Positions 12,401 to 24,100 of a stretch of 64,000 nucleotides of DNA are shown piece by piece. The notes under the pieces were generated by a model. That model did no database searches. It had not been told where the DNA came from and saw nothing but the letters and a program-made list of their open reading frames with translations. Position 1 is the stretch's first letter. Every line of letters starts with the position of its first letter. The DNA comes from Undaria pinnatifida. Taxonomy: Eukaryota; Sar; Phaeophyceae; Laminariales; Alariaceae. A program made the translations under genes and the position numbers. The stretch covers positions 4,402,859-4,466,858 of the forward strand of contig JABAKD010000016.1 of the NCBI GenBank assembly GCA_012845835.1. The letters are read 5' to 3'.

Positions 12401-13472
12401 ATCGACCAAAAACACTCTAGCTTACATTTTAAGGCGCAGCGTAGGTTACCATTCCATTGCGGTATTCATATAAAAAAATTAAAACCGCACGAAAGCTCAA
12501 GACTGCAAGCGAACAGAGGGGTTACTCACGCGAATGACACCGAGCCACTGCAAAAAAAAAACAAAGTGACCTCTCCTACCGTAGCCTGGGTCTTTGGTTG
12601 AAACCACATCGGCATTTTGCGTTGAAGCGCGATTGGATATATAGTCGGCAAAAAGCGAGGTCGTCTAGACTAACCCACACGGCTTACGTTTCGATCATGT
12701 AGGGCGGCAAACGCTCCAAACAGTACGGAGGGGTTCCGCTCACCTTCGCAACTTCGACTTGCTCTCGATCGTGCTTCAGCAGCGGTCTCAGTCTCACGGC
12801 CACTAGCGTATTGCTTTGCCCAGCCTGCATGCGAAACTTATGGTCTTCCGTACCACTCTCAGTCCGCCCCCCCCTCTCTCCCGCCTCCCCGCGGCGAACC
12901 CCGCCCCCCGCGCGGTGGTCACCGCCGAAGCACCCATCCCCTCCACCCCCGCCTTCGCCAGTGGACGACCCGAACGAAACCTGAGACGACGCACGCCGCG
13001 GTCGCGTCCTCCCACCTTCCCCCTTTCCCCTCCCGGTGCCTCCCTTCACAGAACCAGCGGTAGCGTCCGTACCCCCCCCCGCCGTGGTTGCCGCGGCGAT
13101 TAAGTCTGATGTTGACCGTTTCCTTCCTCCTCCTCTCCTTTCGCGCGCTCTTCTACCACCGATAATCTGTCCCGCGTCCGAAGGTCTCCTTGTAGCCGGC
13201 GGCGGCGGTTGTTGTTCGTCGACTGCCCTGCTTGCCGAAGAACCCTGCCCTAGTCCTATCGCATCACCCCCCCCTCCCCTAAAGGACCTCGAGTTGTCGC
13301 TCGGCGCCCCAATGCTTCTAGTACCACCGACGACGCCGACGCCTCGACTCGGCCCGTCAAGCGCGCTGCCTCTGACGGTTTTTACGGTTGCGGCGGCCGA
13401 TGTTATGCTGCCTATTCGGGGCCCGGCCGGGAAGCCTGCCGCCCGGGATACGGCGGGTGCTGATGGGACCAT
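418..13472 (-). CDS. Kinesin-8 (KIF19/KIF18-like) motor protein, 15 exons, 3' end outside window
   Basis: Plus-end-directed, microtubule-depolymerising kinesin by family knowledge; KIF19 members control ciliary length. Exons (minus strand): 13472-12744, 11221-11130, 10415-10337, 9703-9557, 8945-8895, 8322-8248, 7436-7293, 6784-6693, 6197-6066, 4412-4338, 4052-3821, 3456-3181, 2235-2140, 1961-1880, 689-418. All phases match, giving 858 codons without a stop. The first ~214 residues are Gly/Ser/Arg-rich and probably disordered. The motor starts with RLRP (227-230). The P-loop is GCTGAGKT (314-321), switch I NAVSSRSH (428-435) and switch II DLAGSE (464-469). The neck reads YANRAKNIK near 554. 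VLMDP followed by TREK is typical of kinesin-8. Helical segments follow ([30 protein letters not shown]). The start is the only in-frame ATG after an upstream stop. The intron after 1880 begins with GC (AAG|GCAAGG). The last exon ends at a GTGTGA donor, so more exons are expected beyond the left edge. Family is certain; KIF19 rather than KIF18 is likely. Confidence 0.93.
925..1034 (+). promoter_or_regulatory. tRNA-like pol III unit: A-box in LTR, B-box and acceptor-like end in internal region
   Basis: TGGTCAAACGG (925-935) fits the A-box consensus TRGYNNARNGG at every fixed position. GGTTCAAATCC (1000-1010) is one base from the B-box GGTTCGANTCC. Around it GTGGG/CCCAC form a five-pair T-stem with loop TTCAAAT, then ATCCACCA resembles an acceptor 3' strand plus discriminator. 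A T5 run at 1030-1034 could terminate pol III. A T6 run between the boxes (near 987) could also stop transcription early. The same layout recurs in the second internal unit, at 25422-25793 and at 45656-46029. No matching 5' acceptor half is visible, so this is not a functional tRNA gene. Confidence 0.6.
963..980 (+). other. Primer-binding site of the TRIM, serine-tRNA type
   Basis: Two bases after the LTR end, TGGCGTCGTCG complements a tRNA 3' end CGACGACGCCA. The fuller version in the element at 43028 (20 bases from 43538) also covers a T-arm CCTGC and loop GAGT, the GCAGG/CCTGC T-stem usual in eukaryotic tRNA-Ser. Match beyond the first 15 bases is poorer here. Confidence 0.65.
2256..2345. 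repeat. Fragment of dispersed repeat family D in kinesin-8 intron
   Basis: GCTGTGAGATCGAGAATTTC and the following 70 bases resemble 46201-46275 and 55402-55470. It ends just before the 3' splice site of the exon at 2235, so the acceptor region of that exon adjoins or uses repeat-derived sequence. Confidence 0.55.
8685..8840. repeat. Imperfect ~60 bp tandem repeat in kinesin-8 intron
   Basis: Three diverged units share AGCCGGTT, then a G/C-poor stretch with AAACTGG/AACTTGCGATGT and CTCGCC/CTCGCTTGTC. It lies between exons 8895-8945 and 8248-8322. No coding potential seen. Confidence 0.6.
12430..12595 (+). repeat. Dispersed repeat family F, copy 1
   Basis: GGCGCAGCGT, then CTCAAGACTGCAAGCGAACAG, then an ACTCACGCGAATGACACCGA-type segment. 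Related copies are at 33965-34140 (same strand) and 21765-22020 (opposite strand). It lies in the first intron of kinesin-8. No terminal inverted repeat was found. Confidence 0.55.
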
Positions 13473-14507
13473 GACCGGGTGGGAAGGTGTTTCGGCGGAG
13501 TCGACGGCGCCGAGGTGTTGTTCGAGGCGTCCGCCGCTCGAAGAAGGTCGGCTTTGTTCCGTGGTGGCACCCCCTGGACAAACATGCAGTTATCACGAAT
13601 AGGCGATTATGTTGCTCATTGTGATCGACCAAATCGCAGTCATGGCTCTCTACCGACGGAGTGCTGATGCTTTGAATACAGAACCAGCGGAGGAAAGGGG
13701 TGATCATTGGATTGTGTCACCAGCTTCGCGTTGGTAGGCGCGCGAGTATAGCAGAGTTGTGCGAGCGGACAGCACGACTGCTTGTTGGTGGTGATATGCG
13801 TAGAGGCCAAGACTATTGTGGTGGACAGCTACGTCTACCTTTTTTAGTTTCTAACTCCTTTGTAATTACACATCAACTGGTTAATTTCTGAAGTGGTTCT
13901 AGGTACAGTATTACTTCGTAGTTTTCCACTGCGATTGTACGATCCCGCGCAAATGTGTTGCGTGAACGGCGACGGTAATCTGGAAAAAGAAAAAGGGGGG
14001 ACGCCTGCAGGACGTCCCTTTTCGGGAGAGACTTCTGATGACACTTGGAGAACGAGCAGGGTGAGTCCACTCCGTGGTTGCCATCAATACTCGCATTCCA
14101 CAGCATGAAGCGCGGCTTCGAACTGCCGGCAGCGAACGCGTTACAGGTGTTGCAGATGCCGCGGGGAGAGGGGTTCATTTTCAATTTCCTCTTTGCGGAA
14201 ACACTACGGTGGTGGTGGGAAGGAACACCGACTGTCACGAAATTGGCGCTGTCTCGGCCATGATCGAGTAGCGACAGGCCGCGGCGTGCCTGCAGTGGGC
14301 GCTTGTGGAGGGTGCAGGTTCTCGGTTCCCGACCGTTCTAGAAAGCTGAGAGTAAGCAAGCTTGGCGCTGACACCAGCGCGGTTGACACCAAACCTCCAT
14401 AATCACTTGCAAGCAGCGTGTATAGAGAAAAATCTGTACGCGTTGCACTCCTTCCAACTAAGGGGGGCAGCTAGCCACCATAAGGATAGTACGGCCATGG
14501 AGGCGTT

Positions 14508-17265
14508 CTCATGGAGTATGTCGGATGGAAGTCTGCGGCCGTGGGCGGCAGATACGCAGGAGTGACGGCATCAGTGGCGGCCTCAAGGAGAACTAAGAGC
14601 TCACGCTACACGGCGCTCACAGACGCAGACGCTTTACCACTGTTGGAGGGTTTTGTGGAGTCGTGCGCAGCGTTCCCTCGGGACGGCCGCAGCCGAATCC
14701 CTAAGGGGCTCGGATATGAATAGAAGTTTGAGAAATTAGAAAGATAAGCGACCCTCAGTCAAATTCGTTATACACGATCATGACATCGAGACAATGGAGA
14801 AGGGGCAACAGGTATGAGCGTGATCTCACGTTGCCGCAGAGAGGCATCGTTGATCCCGAACTATGTACGAATTGAGCCACGTCGCAACGTTACAACAGTG
14901 TACCAGGTGTATCGCAGCAACTGCTGACGCCGTGAGGTGCCCGAAGGATTATTCGTACGAGGACGGGTTGTTATCCCCCGTGGAGGAGGGTGCGTCACGG
15001 ACGATCGCACGCATTGCCCCGGGGGAACATGAAAACAAAAGTCGAACGACACACTCCTCTTTTCGCGAGCCCAGACAGGGGGGTATTGTACTAAAAACCA
15101 AAACTAAAGTTGAAAGAAATGTCGTTTTCTCGATTCGTGCAGTAATTTAGAGCCTAAAAGCGGGGACGAACGAAGTGTGTCCCCGGTGTGGGAAAAGCCT
15201 CCGGAATGTACAGAGAGAGCGACGTGATTCAAGGACATGCACTCGTCTCGCGATGGGCCCGACAACAGCAACGGAAAAGTAGGAAGAGGGTGGGCAAAAA
15301 CAGAGCCTACCAACCTCGCAGGTGCTGAGGCCAGCACCAGTTCGTCGTGTCCTGCCTGGGCAATGGGCTTGTTGGCCGGTATGAAGCCGGAGCGAAGGGT
15401 GTCGGAGCATTTGCACATGCCCCACAGAAGCGTGCTTCGTATAAGCTCAGTCCGGTGCCTCGCGCCTCGTGTAGGCTGCAGCCGCTCCCCCGACTACCCA
15501 CGAGGAGCCAGTCAATCCCGCCGGAGGACAGACGACGCGTACTACTGTGGGGGCGGGCTTTCGCCGCTGGAGATCGGCTGGCCAGCGGCATCCTGAGGCC
15601 GTCATTCGGTAGAGTGATTTCCTTACCGAAGAGTACCCGAGAACAGCGGCCGAGTCCCCGTACCGGCGGGACGCGCACGAGCCGAATTCGCACGGTCGGA
15701 AGTTGCAGCGCTACTTTAACACGGGTGTCCGGTGAAATGGCCCGACGTCCGGGGTAAGAAGGGTCCAGACCGATCAAGGGCGGTGCAGGCAACTTGTGTC
15801 GAGCCTGCGAAATCTCGGTTAGCTATCGACGCTCTAGCGCTCAACGAGCATTGTCGCCGGGTTCTCTGGCAAAAGAACACGATGACGTGGGTAGCAGACG
15901 TCGCGGGGGAGGGGATCGACACAGGTAATATGCATGACCCCTCTGGGTTTCACAATCTGAGTCTGCAACTTGAGATCTGGCCGCTCCTTAGGGTGCCCTG
16001 CGCTGGCACGGACTGCGTGTGCACTACCACCCCGTTCGGTTGGAACTAGAGCCCAGCGTGGTACTACTAATCCAGCGAAGGAACGCGGCGTACCCGTGTT
16101 CACCGGTATTCCCGTCCTCGTCTATATCGACGTCATCTGGTATGGGAATATATCCTCCACGTTCGGGTGCTCTGACAAGGCACAATGACTATCTGCGGAG
16201 CCCTGCACGTGGGTATAGTGTTGTCGCGAAACGGCGTTCATAGATGCAGACGCCCTGACCCTGTCCGAACAGTTGGCAAGTTTATATGCAGCGTTTCCAT
16301 GGAACAATCGGAGCCGGGTCCACCAGAGGTCAAGGTAGAAATTTGGGTATAATAAGGACGACAAGCAACTACCTGGTAGTGCGAAAGATAACACGATATA
16401 AATGAGCTACGGCGTTGAGAGAAGAGCAACAGGGAAAAGTATGGGTGTGATATCATGCCGCAGAAGAGAGGCCTCATTGATCCCAAAGCATATACGAATG
16501 AATGCGACGACGGAATGTTACCGGAGTAATTTTAGAACTTAAAAGCGGGGACGGACGAAGTATGTCCCCGGTGTGCGAAAAGCCTTCTTCGGAATGTGCA
16601 GAGAGAGCGAGATGATTCAAGGATATGCACTCGTCTCGCGATCGGCCCGGCAACTGCACGGAAAAGTAGGAAGAAGGTAGGGAAAAACAGACCATCCCGC
16701 CCGCCCATCGTTGTGCGCGAGACACGCCGACAACGACGTCAATTTTGTAGTGTTTATTTACTAGGGTAAATGATCTCTTCGACGAGGTGCCGCGTTGATT
16801 ACCGGCGAATCAACGCGGGGGCAGTAGCCCTGGGTGAGAATCTCCGACTGATCGCAGCAGAGAGGCCTCATTGATCCCAAACTATGTACGAATTAATGCA
16901 ACGACGGAATGTTACCGGAGAAATCGCAACGCTTCGATATGTTTGTTTTGGCCTTTCTATTAATACTGGTAGGAGTGTGGCATCTGGGCTTCCGATTCGC
17001 GTGCTCCCCTGATCATCGCTCACTGATACTGTCTGCTGTACCTCCTTGATTTTTGTACTAGCTTTTCTGCATTGATTGACGGCGGCTTGGTATTTTTTTA
17101 GTCACCTACCAGGCACTGTACGAAGTACGAGTATCTGGTACGTACGTAGGGCTATCACGGCGTATCAGGAACGTTCTTCTGCAGCAGTAGATATGTGGGC
17201 GGCATTCCCGTTGTTCCACAGCAACAATCGGCACCTCTCCACGACCCTCCACCGTACATAGTCTA
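14508..17265 (+). repeat. Decayed repeated element with coding remnants, three diverged copies
   Basis: Segments recur at 14600-14690 and 16225-16330, 14837-14900 and 16457-16530 and 16858-16925, and 15155-15310 and 16535-16700. The first pair keeps the same reading sense: DADALPLLE...AAFP...RSR and DADALTLSE...AAFP...RSR. A third, poorer relative near 17190 reads VDMWAAFP followed by NNR. Preserved amino acids amid diverged DNA suggest the C-terminal end of a transposon protein, now broken. Family not recognised. Confidence 0.5.
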
Positions 17266-18059
17266 ATGCCGTAGACTAGTCTAAATAAACATAATAATAG
17301 CAGGGACCTCAAAAGATCTTAAGGTCGATCTTGCTATACAGGCGGTCGTCAAACTTCGTCGTATGAAGATTGGCCAACGGCACCACTCGTACCACTGCTG
17401 ATGATGAGCGCAAGAGCGCTGCCCAGCAAATCAATTCTGGTATTCGTAAATGTATCCTGCACCTGCGCGGTGGTATATAGTCTATTTTTAGACTATGTAT
17501 AACGTATCCGCACGTCTGCCAATATATGAATATTGAATGTAAGTCTAGACTGTTGTTTCCGACCAACCGCTCTCGACATGAGATCAATCCAAATTCGTTT
17601 AGAAGGAATCGGCATTCCGTTCCGACATACGGTCATTGCATACGATTTTATCGAGTGCTACCAGGTACTGACCTTTTTGCTCTCGCCAGCGAGGACCCAA
17701 CGCCACATGCGTACTGTCTCCTCTCCGACGAAGGCTCTCCGTCCTAGAGGTCGACGGCACCATCGTTGGACACCCCACCGACGGGCGGCGGCGCAGAGGT
17801 GTGAAATCGCGAGCAATCCCGCTCGCTATAATCTGCCTTCCCGTCTTCCCGTCTTCACCGCCACACACGCAAATGGTTGATTTGTTCCGTTTCGCGTGCG
17901 TTTTATGCGGCGCAATTGCCATCGTTTTATGCGGCGCAATTACTATCTCGACCAGACTCGACATTCGACTGCGGCCCAAACCTTTGTCTACGACGTACGC
18001 ATCCATCGTCGTGGGTGAAGCTCCGGGCAAACTACCCCTGCTCTGCTGGGGGGGGGACC

Positions 18060-18083
18060 GAGCCAAGCCAAGCCAAGCCAAGC
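18060..18083. repeat. CCAAG microsatellite just upstream of the kinesin-2 start
   Basis: About five 5 bp units (AGCCAAGCCAAGCC...) end 34 bp before the ATG, so the run probably lies in the 5' untranslated leader or core promoter. Confidence 0.8.
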
Positions 18084-18116
18084 CGTCCCGCGTGTGTTGG
18101 GCGAGGGCACGGCAAG

Positions 18117-21100
18117 ATGACGGAAAAAAAGACCGATAGGAAACAGGAGTGCGTTCAAGTCGTTGTGCGGTGTCGACCGTTCAGCACGAAGGAAACTAGG
18201 GAAAACCGTGGCAACATTATCTCCATAGAAACTGCCCTATTTCAGGTACGTGTGTTATGTGTGCGTGTGGTATACGGGTCGTTTGTCATGATTGTTCCGC
18301 CTTTGGTATAGGTCGAGTGACCTCGCTGATGGTTCGTTCTCGCTCGATAGAGCGAATCTGCTGCTGGTCTTGTGCGTTGCGCCGCCCATGGTCGTTCCCC
18401 GGTTTATGCAGTAGTCGCCAGTGCATGAAGTCCGGTTATCGCCGTCCTGTTTTCCCCCTGTTATCTCGCCGTACTAACTGTACGCTATGGTATATGAATC
18501 CTTGATCATGATTGTTCCGCCCCCGTTAGGTTACGTAGAGTGACTTCACTGATGGCTTCGCACTCGGTCGGGGGAGTGGTTTTGGTACTGGCCTCGTGTG
18601 ATGTACCGCCAATGCTGGTACCTGGCACCGCTGTATCTAACTTTATGTTACGCAGTAGCTGGCAGCAGCGACTGGAGCCCAGTTATTGTGTGCCGTCGTG
18701 TTGCTTTCCTGTTGTTTCGCCGTACTGAACTTGCCGACAGTTCATGGGGCGTACACTATGTACGAGTACTGCTGTTACGACGGCGATGTCACATGCCTGA
18801 CGCAACGCTACATCGCCTACGATGTACGCATCGCGGCAGTACTAGGGCCGAGTTCGTCGGAGAGGGAACCCCGAATTCCCTTACAGCGCTAATCGATTTT
18901 ATTCTTCATGTGTCATCGGTGATCGAAAGTAAAGCTGACTCCCTCAAGCACCACCACCACGACTGAAAAATCAAGGAAGAATGGCCGACTGCTGTGTGAT
19001 ACTGCCATCTCTTATCCGTACGTACCTGATTGTGTTACGAGTGCGTACGAGTTTGTACAAGTACTAGACTAATGCGTAAACCGTACGAGTACGTACCGAA
19101 AACAGACGAAGTCCATCAGCAGGGTACAGGCCACTTTATAATAGCTGGACTCCAGTTATTATCAACCCCTGTGGGTACCTCGCCTTGCCAGCATTTTTTT
19201 TACTGACGTACGATGCAATATGATGCCATGATGTCTGCAAGACGCGTTACTACAGCAGTGATGTGATGTCCACCCCATGCTATTGTTGTGCGCCAACCGT
19301 ACATTTCACATAATAATAGCACCCGAGCCATCCCACTGCTGTAGGGGTTGCCCTTTAGGCGCCAACCGTTTCTCAGAATGTTTCTCACCGATCTGACCGA
19401 TCTGATTGGTTGAGCTCCTCAAGCGTGGAATCATGGGTTAGCATAATAACTTGACGAGTACAATGGTTGTTTTTAGGACTGAGCGCATGGAAGTGTTGGT
19501 CGGGTTGCGCGAACGAATGCCTTCCAAGTAATGTTTCGGGGGAGGAATTGATTGCTGAGCTCCTCAAGTTAGGACCTCCGAAACTTCGTAGAATCTGCTG
19601 CACCCCGAGCGTGGGATGACTCACCCCTTCCAGAACAGACCAGGTGCCCGACCAACAAAGTTAAACGTGGTGCCTGCAAAACATGTTGATATTGTGATGT
19701 CCGCCCCGTGCTATTGTTGTGCGTCCGCCGCAGATCGCACTAAGTAACCCTGCTAGGACGGACCAAGCCCCTAAAAACTTCACTTTTGATGCCGTCTACG
19801 ATGAGACTACTCAGCAGAAGGCATTCTACGAAGAGTCTTGCTACGACCTCGTAGAGGGGGTAATGGAGGGCTACAACGGTACCATATTTGCCTACGGCCA
19901 AGTGAGTCTGTAGTTTCATCCCTAGATGTACTGCTGTAAGGCCTTGTGCTAGGATATTAGTCCGTTGGGTTACGTACTGATAATATGCCAAGCAATTGCC
20001 CATAGATAGGCTGCTTGTAACAGGTTAACCAATTACCCACCCGAACTAAGCCTTAACCCCGCTAGAGCTTCACCCACGTTTTCGGGACAAACTGCCCGAA
20101 AACAGCGTGCACATTGATTCAACCCCTTGAGGACTTCAAGGGGGGGGGGGGAGGTGTCGAAAAAAATGACGAAAAGGCAAGCATCGGCTGGACGAAGCAG
20201 CTTGGACTGCTAGCGCACGTAGGGAAAATCTCCTTCCGAGCAAAAATTCAAGAAGCTGCATTACACGCGCGCAGGCAGCGAGGTGATGACTCGTGCGACT
20301 GCACGCTGTTTCTAAACGCTTGCCGAAAGGGCGCACTCGTCGATGTTTCGGTCGGTTTGCAAGGGTCCCAACAGGGTTGACGTGGCAGTATGCCCCTTTC
20401 TTGTTTGTCGAAAAGGCGACGCAAGCGTGCACGACTAGCGAGAAGGCAAACACATAAATACATGTGTCAAGATGTTGGGTATTGCACTGGCATTTTTCTC
20501 TTTTTCACCGCGGTGGTTGACCACCTTGTCGTTTGCTAAAATTTAAGGACCATTGGACTACGCATACCAGTATGAAACCGAAACGACTCTTGTACTTCTG
20601 CCCAGAGTGGCAGTAAAATGGTCATCACCGGTGACGTCTGCTATGGTTAACGAGCTGTCGAACGGGAACGCACAGGGTTACACCGCAACGATACAAAGCC
20701 ACATCTGTAGTGCTTCTACCCTTATTCTCGGAGTGCGTGTTTTGTGAAACTGTCATTCGTGTCACTACGATAGATTAGTACCAAGTACAACAGGAAGGCG
20801 CAACCTCTACACACTATCAAGTAGTACGGTGTACAGCTCTACAAATGCGAATCAACTAATCAGCATCTACGCCTCCTGTACCACAACAGCTCGTGCACAC
20901 TCGAAAAAAGCGTCACTGGGAATCGTTCCACGGTAGCCCCCTCAACTTTTCTTTAACGAAATCACCGCTTTGAAACCAGCTCCCGGCCGTATCTCCTGAA
21001 ACACGGTGTCCCTTGCCCCTCCGACGCCATCGTTCGACCGTCCTATGCAAACAAGAAAATGTGTGAAGATTGCATTTTTCATAGCATCCTTCCTCGTGTC

Positions 21101-24100
21101 GAGCAGCCGTGTGAAACGTTCGTTAAAGAAAATCGCTGGTATTGGGGGCGGGGGGTATCGTAGAATCAGTCCTGGGACCGGCGTGAAGAATAATATCTTT
21201 GAACGGCAATGCGATAACACCTCTACCCTTGCTCTCGGGGTGTGCGTCTTGTGATACTCGTGCCCCTATCCCCACGACTGTTCTTCGGCGCCGTTTTCCT
21301 CTCCTTGACTGATGACCCCAACCGCGGTACGTGCGCTTCTATAGACTGGATGCGGCAAGACTCACACCATGCAGGGCTACAGCGACCCGCCGGAACTGCG
21401 AGGGGTCATCCCCCACTCCTTCGACCACATTTTTGAGAACATCAAGGGAAGCGTCAACACCGCTTTCCTAGTCCGCTGCTGCTACCTGGAGGTAAGAAGG
21501 GATCAGCCGAAGAGAAAAAAACGATGGTCGGCGTATAGTCTGGTGCGGTCGTAGTAGATACCTGGTACGATATTTTTCCGACCAGGTACCTGTCGCGCAA
21601 CTCTCAATATCACACACGTACATATCACGCTATGCTACTATTTTCGGTATTGCCAGGGGTGAGCACGAATTTGTAGAGTTGTGATGTCGAACCTCGACAG
21701 GTTTACCCTAAGCGTTGCCATTTCTCGCTGCTGAGCCTCTTTTCAGCAGGCGATTACGCGGGTGAGTCGCCGTGGCACGAGCTACCGCGGGAGAACGCTT
21801 AGCATTTTTTCTACGAGAGAATGCCTTCCTTCGATTTTTGACCCAGGTTACGGTGTCGGGGGTCACTTTTTTGTTTTTTGTTTTTTTGGAGTGGCTCGGC
21901 GTCACTCGTGCGAGTGAGCCCCCTAGTCCTTTGCGATCTCAAGCTTTTGTGCGGATACAATTCACGACACGAAGCCGAAATGGAGTGGTAATCTACGCTT
22001 CGCCTGAAAAAAAAACTCAAGCCTTTTCCCTTCCGTGAGGTACAAAGTCACTCGCGGGGAAAATGTGCGTACCCTACCTATCGTACCCTTCGACCTTTCG
22101 TTTGGGCGTACGCTAAAATTGTGTCGCCGTGGCGCTCGTGTTGGCTAACTCCTTTGGTGCTTCAGGGGGAGAACGTGTCGAATTTAACGAAAAATTACAG
22201 CATCATCTGCCACACGAGGTACCCCGAGCGGCCGGGCCAGGGGATGTTGTCCGAACTGAAAACTATGGAGGTGTACGTCGCGCATGTCGTGCGTGCAGAG
22301 TGGCTACTGTTGTACTCCGCAACACTCTATCTCTAGAAGGTTGCTGCGGCCGTAATTATCGCATGTTTTTGGTCGCTAGACCTTTAAAGTTGCTGGACAT
22401 TTTAGATCGCTAGACCTGGGCCCCAGAACGATATAATTATATACCTTGTAGTTGGTGCGCTCGCAAAGCCTGGCGGCTCAAGCGGCACATGCAACTGACC
22501 TCCGCCGCTCCTCACTGATATCGGCATAACAGATATACAACGAAGAAGTGCGAGATCTTCTCGCGAATAGTGGGGAGAAAAAGGAAAAGCTCGAGTTGAA
22601 GGAGGATCCTAACAAGGGGGTTTACATCAAGGTATTTTCCGGCACCGGGGGTAAACCTTACGGTAGTATTCAACGTTGGGGGATTCTCGAACGTGTTCAA
22701 TATACAAGCTTTACGCCATTTAGTTTTTGAATACCTGCCGCTACGAGGAGAGCTAACGCTAGCGAGTAGTTTTTGTTTCTACTTTCACTTCTTGTTCTGG
22801 TTCTACCGTAGGTGGCCTTAGTTCTAGTGTTAGCCCTGTCTTGCATTATAACTATTCACAAATCATGCGGTACATTTATCGGAAACAAATCGCCCCTGTT
22901 TGGAGGTGAGATTATTTGTCCGAGTTGTTTTTTTACTCCCATTTCCTGGATCCACCTCCTGTTTTACACGGTTCCGAGTGATTGGGTCTCGATTTTGCGC
23001 GATCACTTCATCCTTCCCGCCGGATTTGATTGTTATTCGGTTTATTCTACTCGAAATTACTATGGGTTCTACGGAGTTGTAGTCGGTTACTCATCGTAGT
23101 CTATAGTTCGGGGAGTTTATTATATATGTTGGGGTGTTTGGGGTTCCGGGGCAGTCAGGCCTGCGCACGATAGGCACGAGTTGCTTAAATGCATGACGAT
23201 AGGGGTGAGTAGCTCTCTACTGTGCCTTATACAGGCATTGAATTTATCAGAACAATATGGAAGTGCAGCCCAATGAATGATCCCATAGCCAAGGAATATG
23301 ACGAAAAACATCGCAAAACACAAATGTTATCCTAACGGTAACGGTAGTTGTTTAGCCTAGATGATTTAATGGATCTAATTGATCTAATTGATGTCCCTCA
23401 TCTAATTGATCTGATTGATCTATTAATAATTTATCTACAGTAGTTAATCCGATTGATGTAATTGATGTAATCGATCTACTTTGAAGGAAACTCGTCAGTC
23501 AGAACGTTTTCGGTCATTAATTGATTACCCTGATCTAATAGTATTTGATTTAATTGATCTATTTGATCTAGCTGATCTAATAGATCTAATTGATCTGGTT
23601 GGTCTAGTTGGTCTAGTTGATCTAAACAAGGAACCTCTTCAGTCAAAACACCTCGGCCAGAAAGCGCTATAATACCTCTATCCAACCTGGTAGCATGCTT
23701 CACGTGCAACCCCTCTCGGAATCTCCACGCGAAGCCTTACTCCTCTCACCACCTGGTTGTTTGTTTCCAGGACCTGACTCAGGCAGTTGTCGCGGACCAG
23801 GAGGGCATTAATCGCCTTATGGAACAGGGGCACAAAATGCGCACGGTTGGTGCCACGGCGATGAACGAAACCTCTTCGCGTTCCCACTCCATCTTCACCA
23901 TCGTCGTGGAGATTAACGACGTCGACGAGGCCGGAAAGGATCACATCCGGGTTGGAAAGGCAAGCTCATAAACTGCATCGTGTCACGAGCTTGGTCGTGT
24001 TTCCTGTTCGTTGATTCGTGTGATAAAGTACAACTTAACTAACCTCTCTGCGGTCAAGTAGCCGCGGCGAGAAGACAGAGCGAATCGCCACCATTTTTAA

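Larger units (their letters stand above)
13473..18116. other. 4.6 kb divergent intergenic region between the two kinesin genes
   Basis: The start codons of the minus-strand kinesin-8 (13472) and plus-strand kinesin-2 (18117) face away from each other across this region, which must hold both promoters unless non-coding first exons exist. The middle (about 14.5-17.3 kb) is decayed repeat. The stretches next to each start are repeat-free except for a short CCAAG run. No TATA box or other core promoter element could be assigned with confidence. Confidence 0.7.

Noticed and set aside
13036-13602. 188-codon plus-strand open frame
   Set aside because: Antisense shadow of the GC-rich first kinesin-8 exon.
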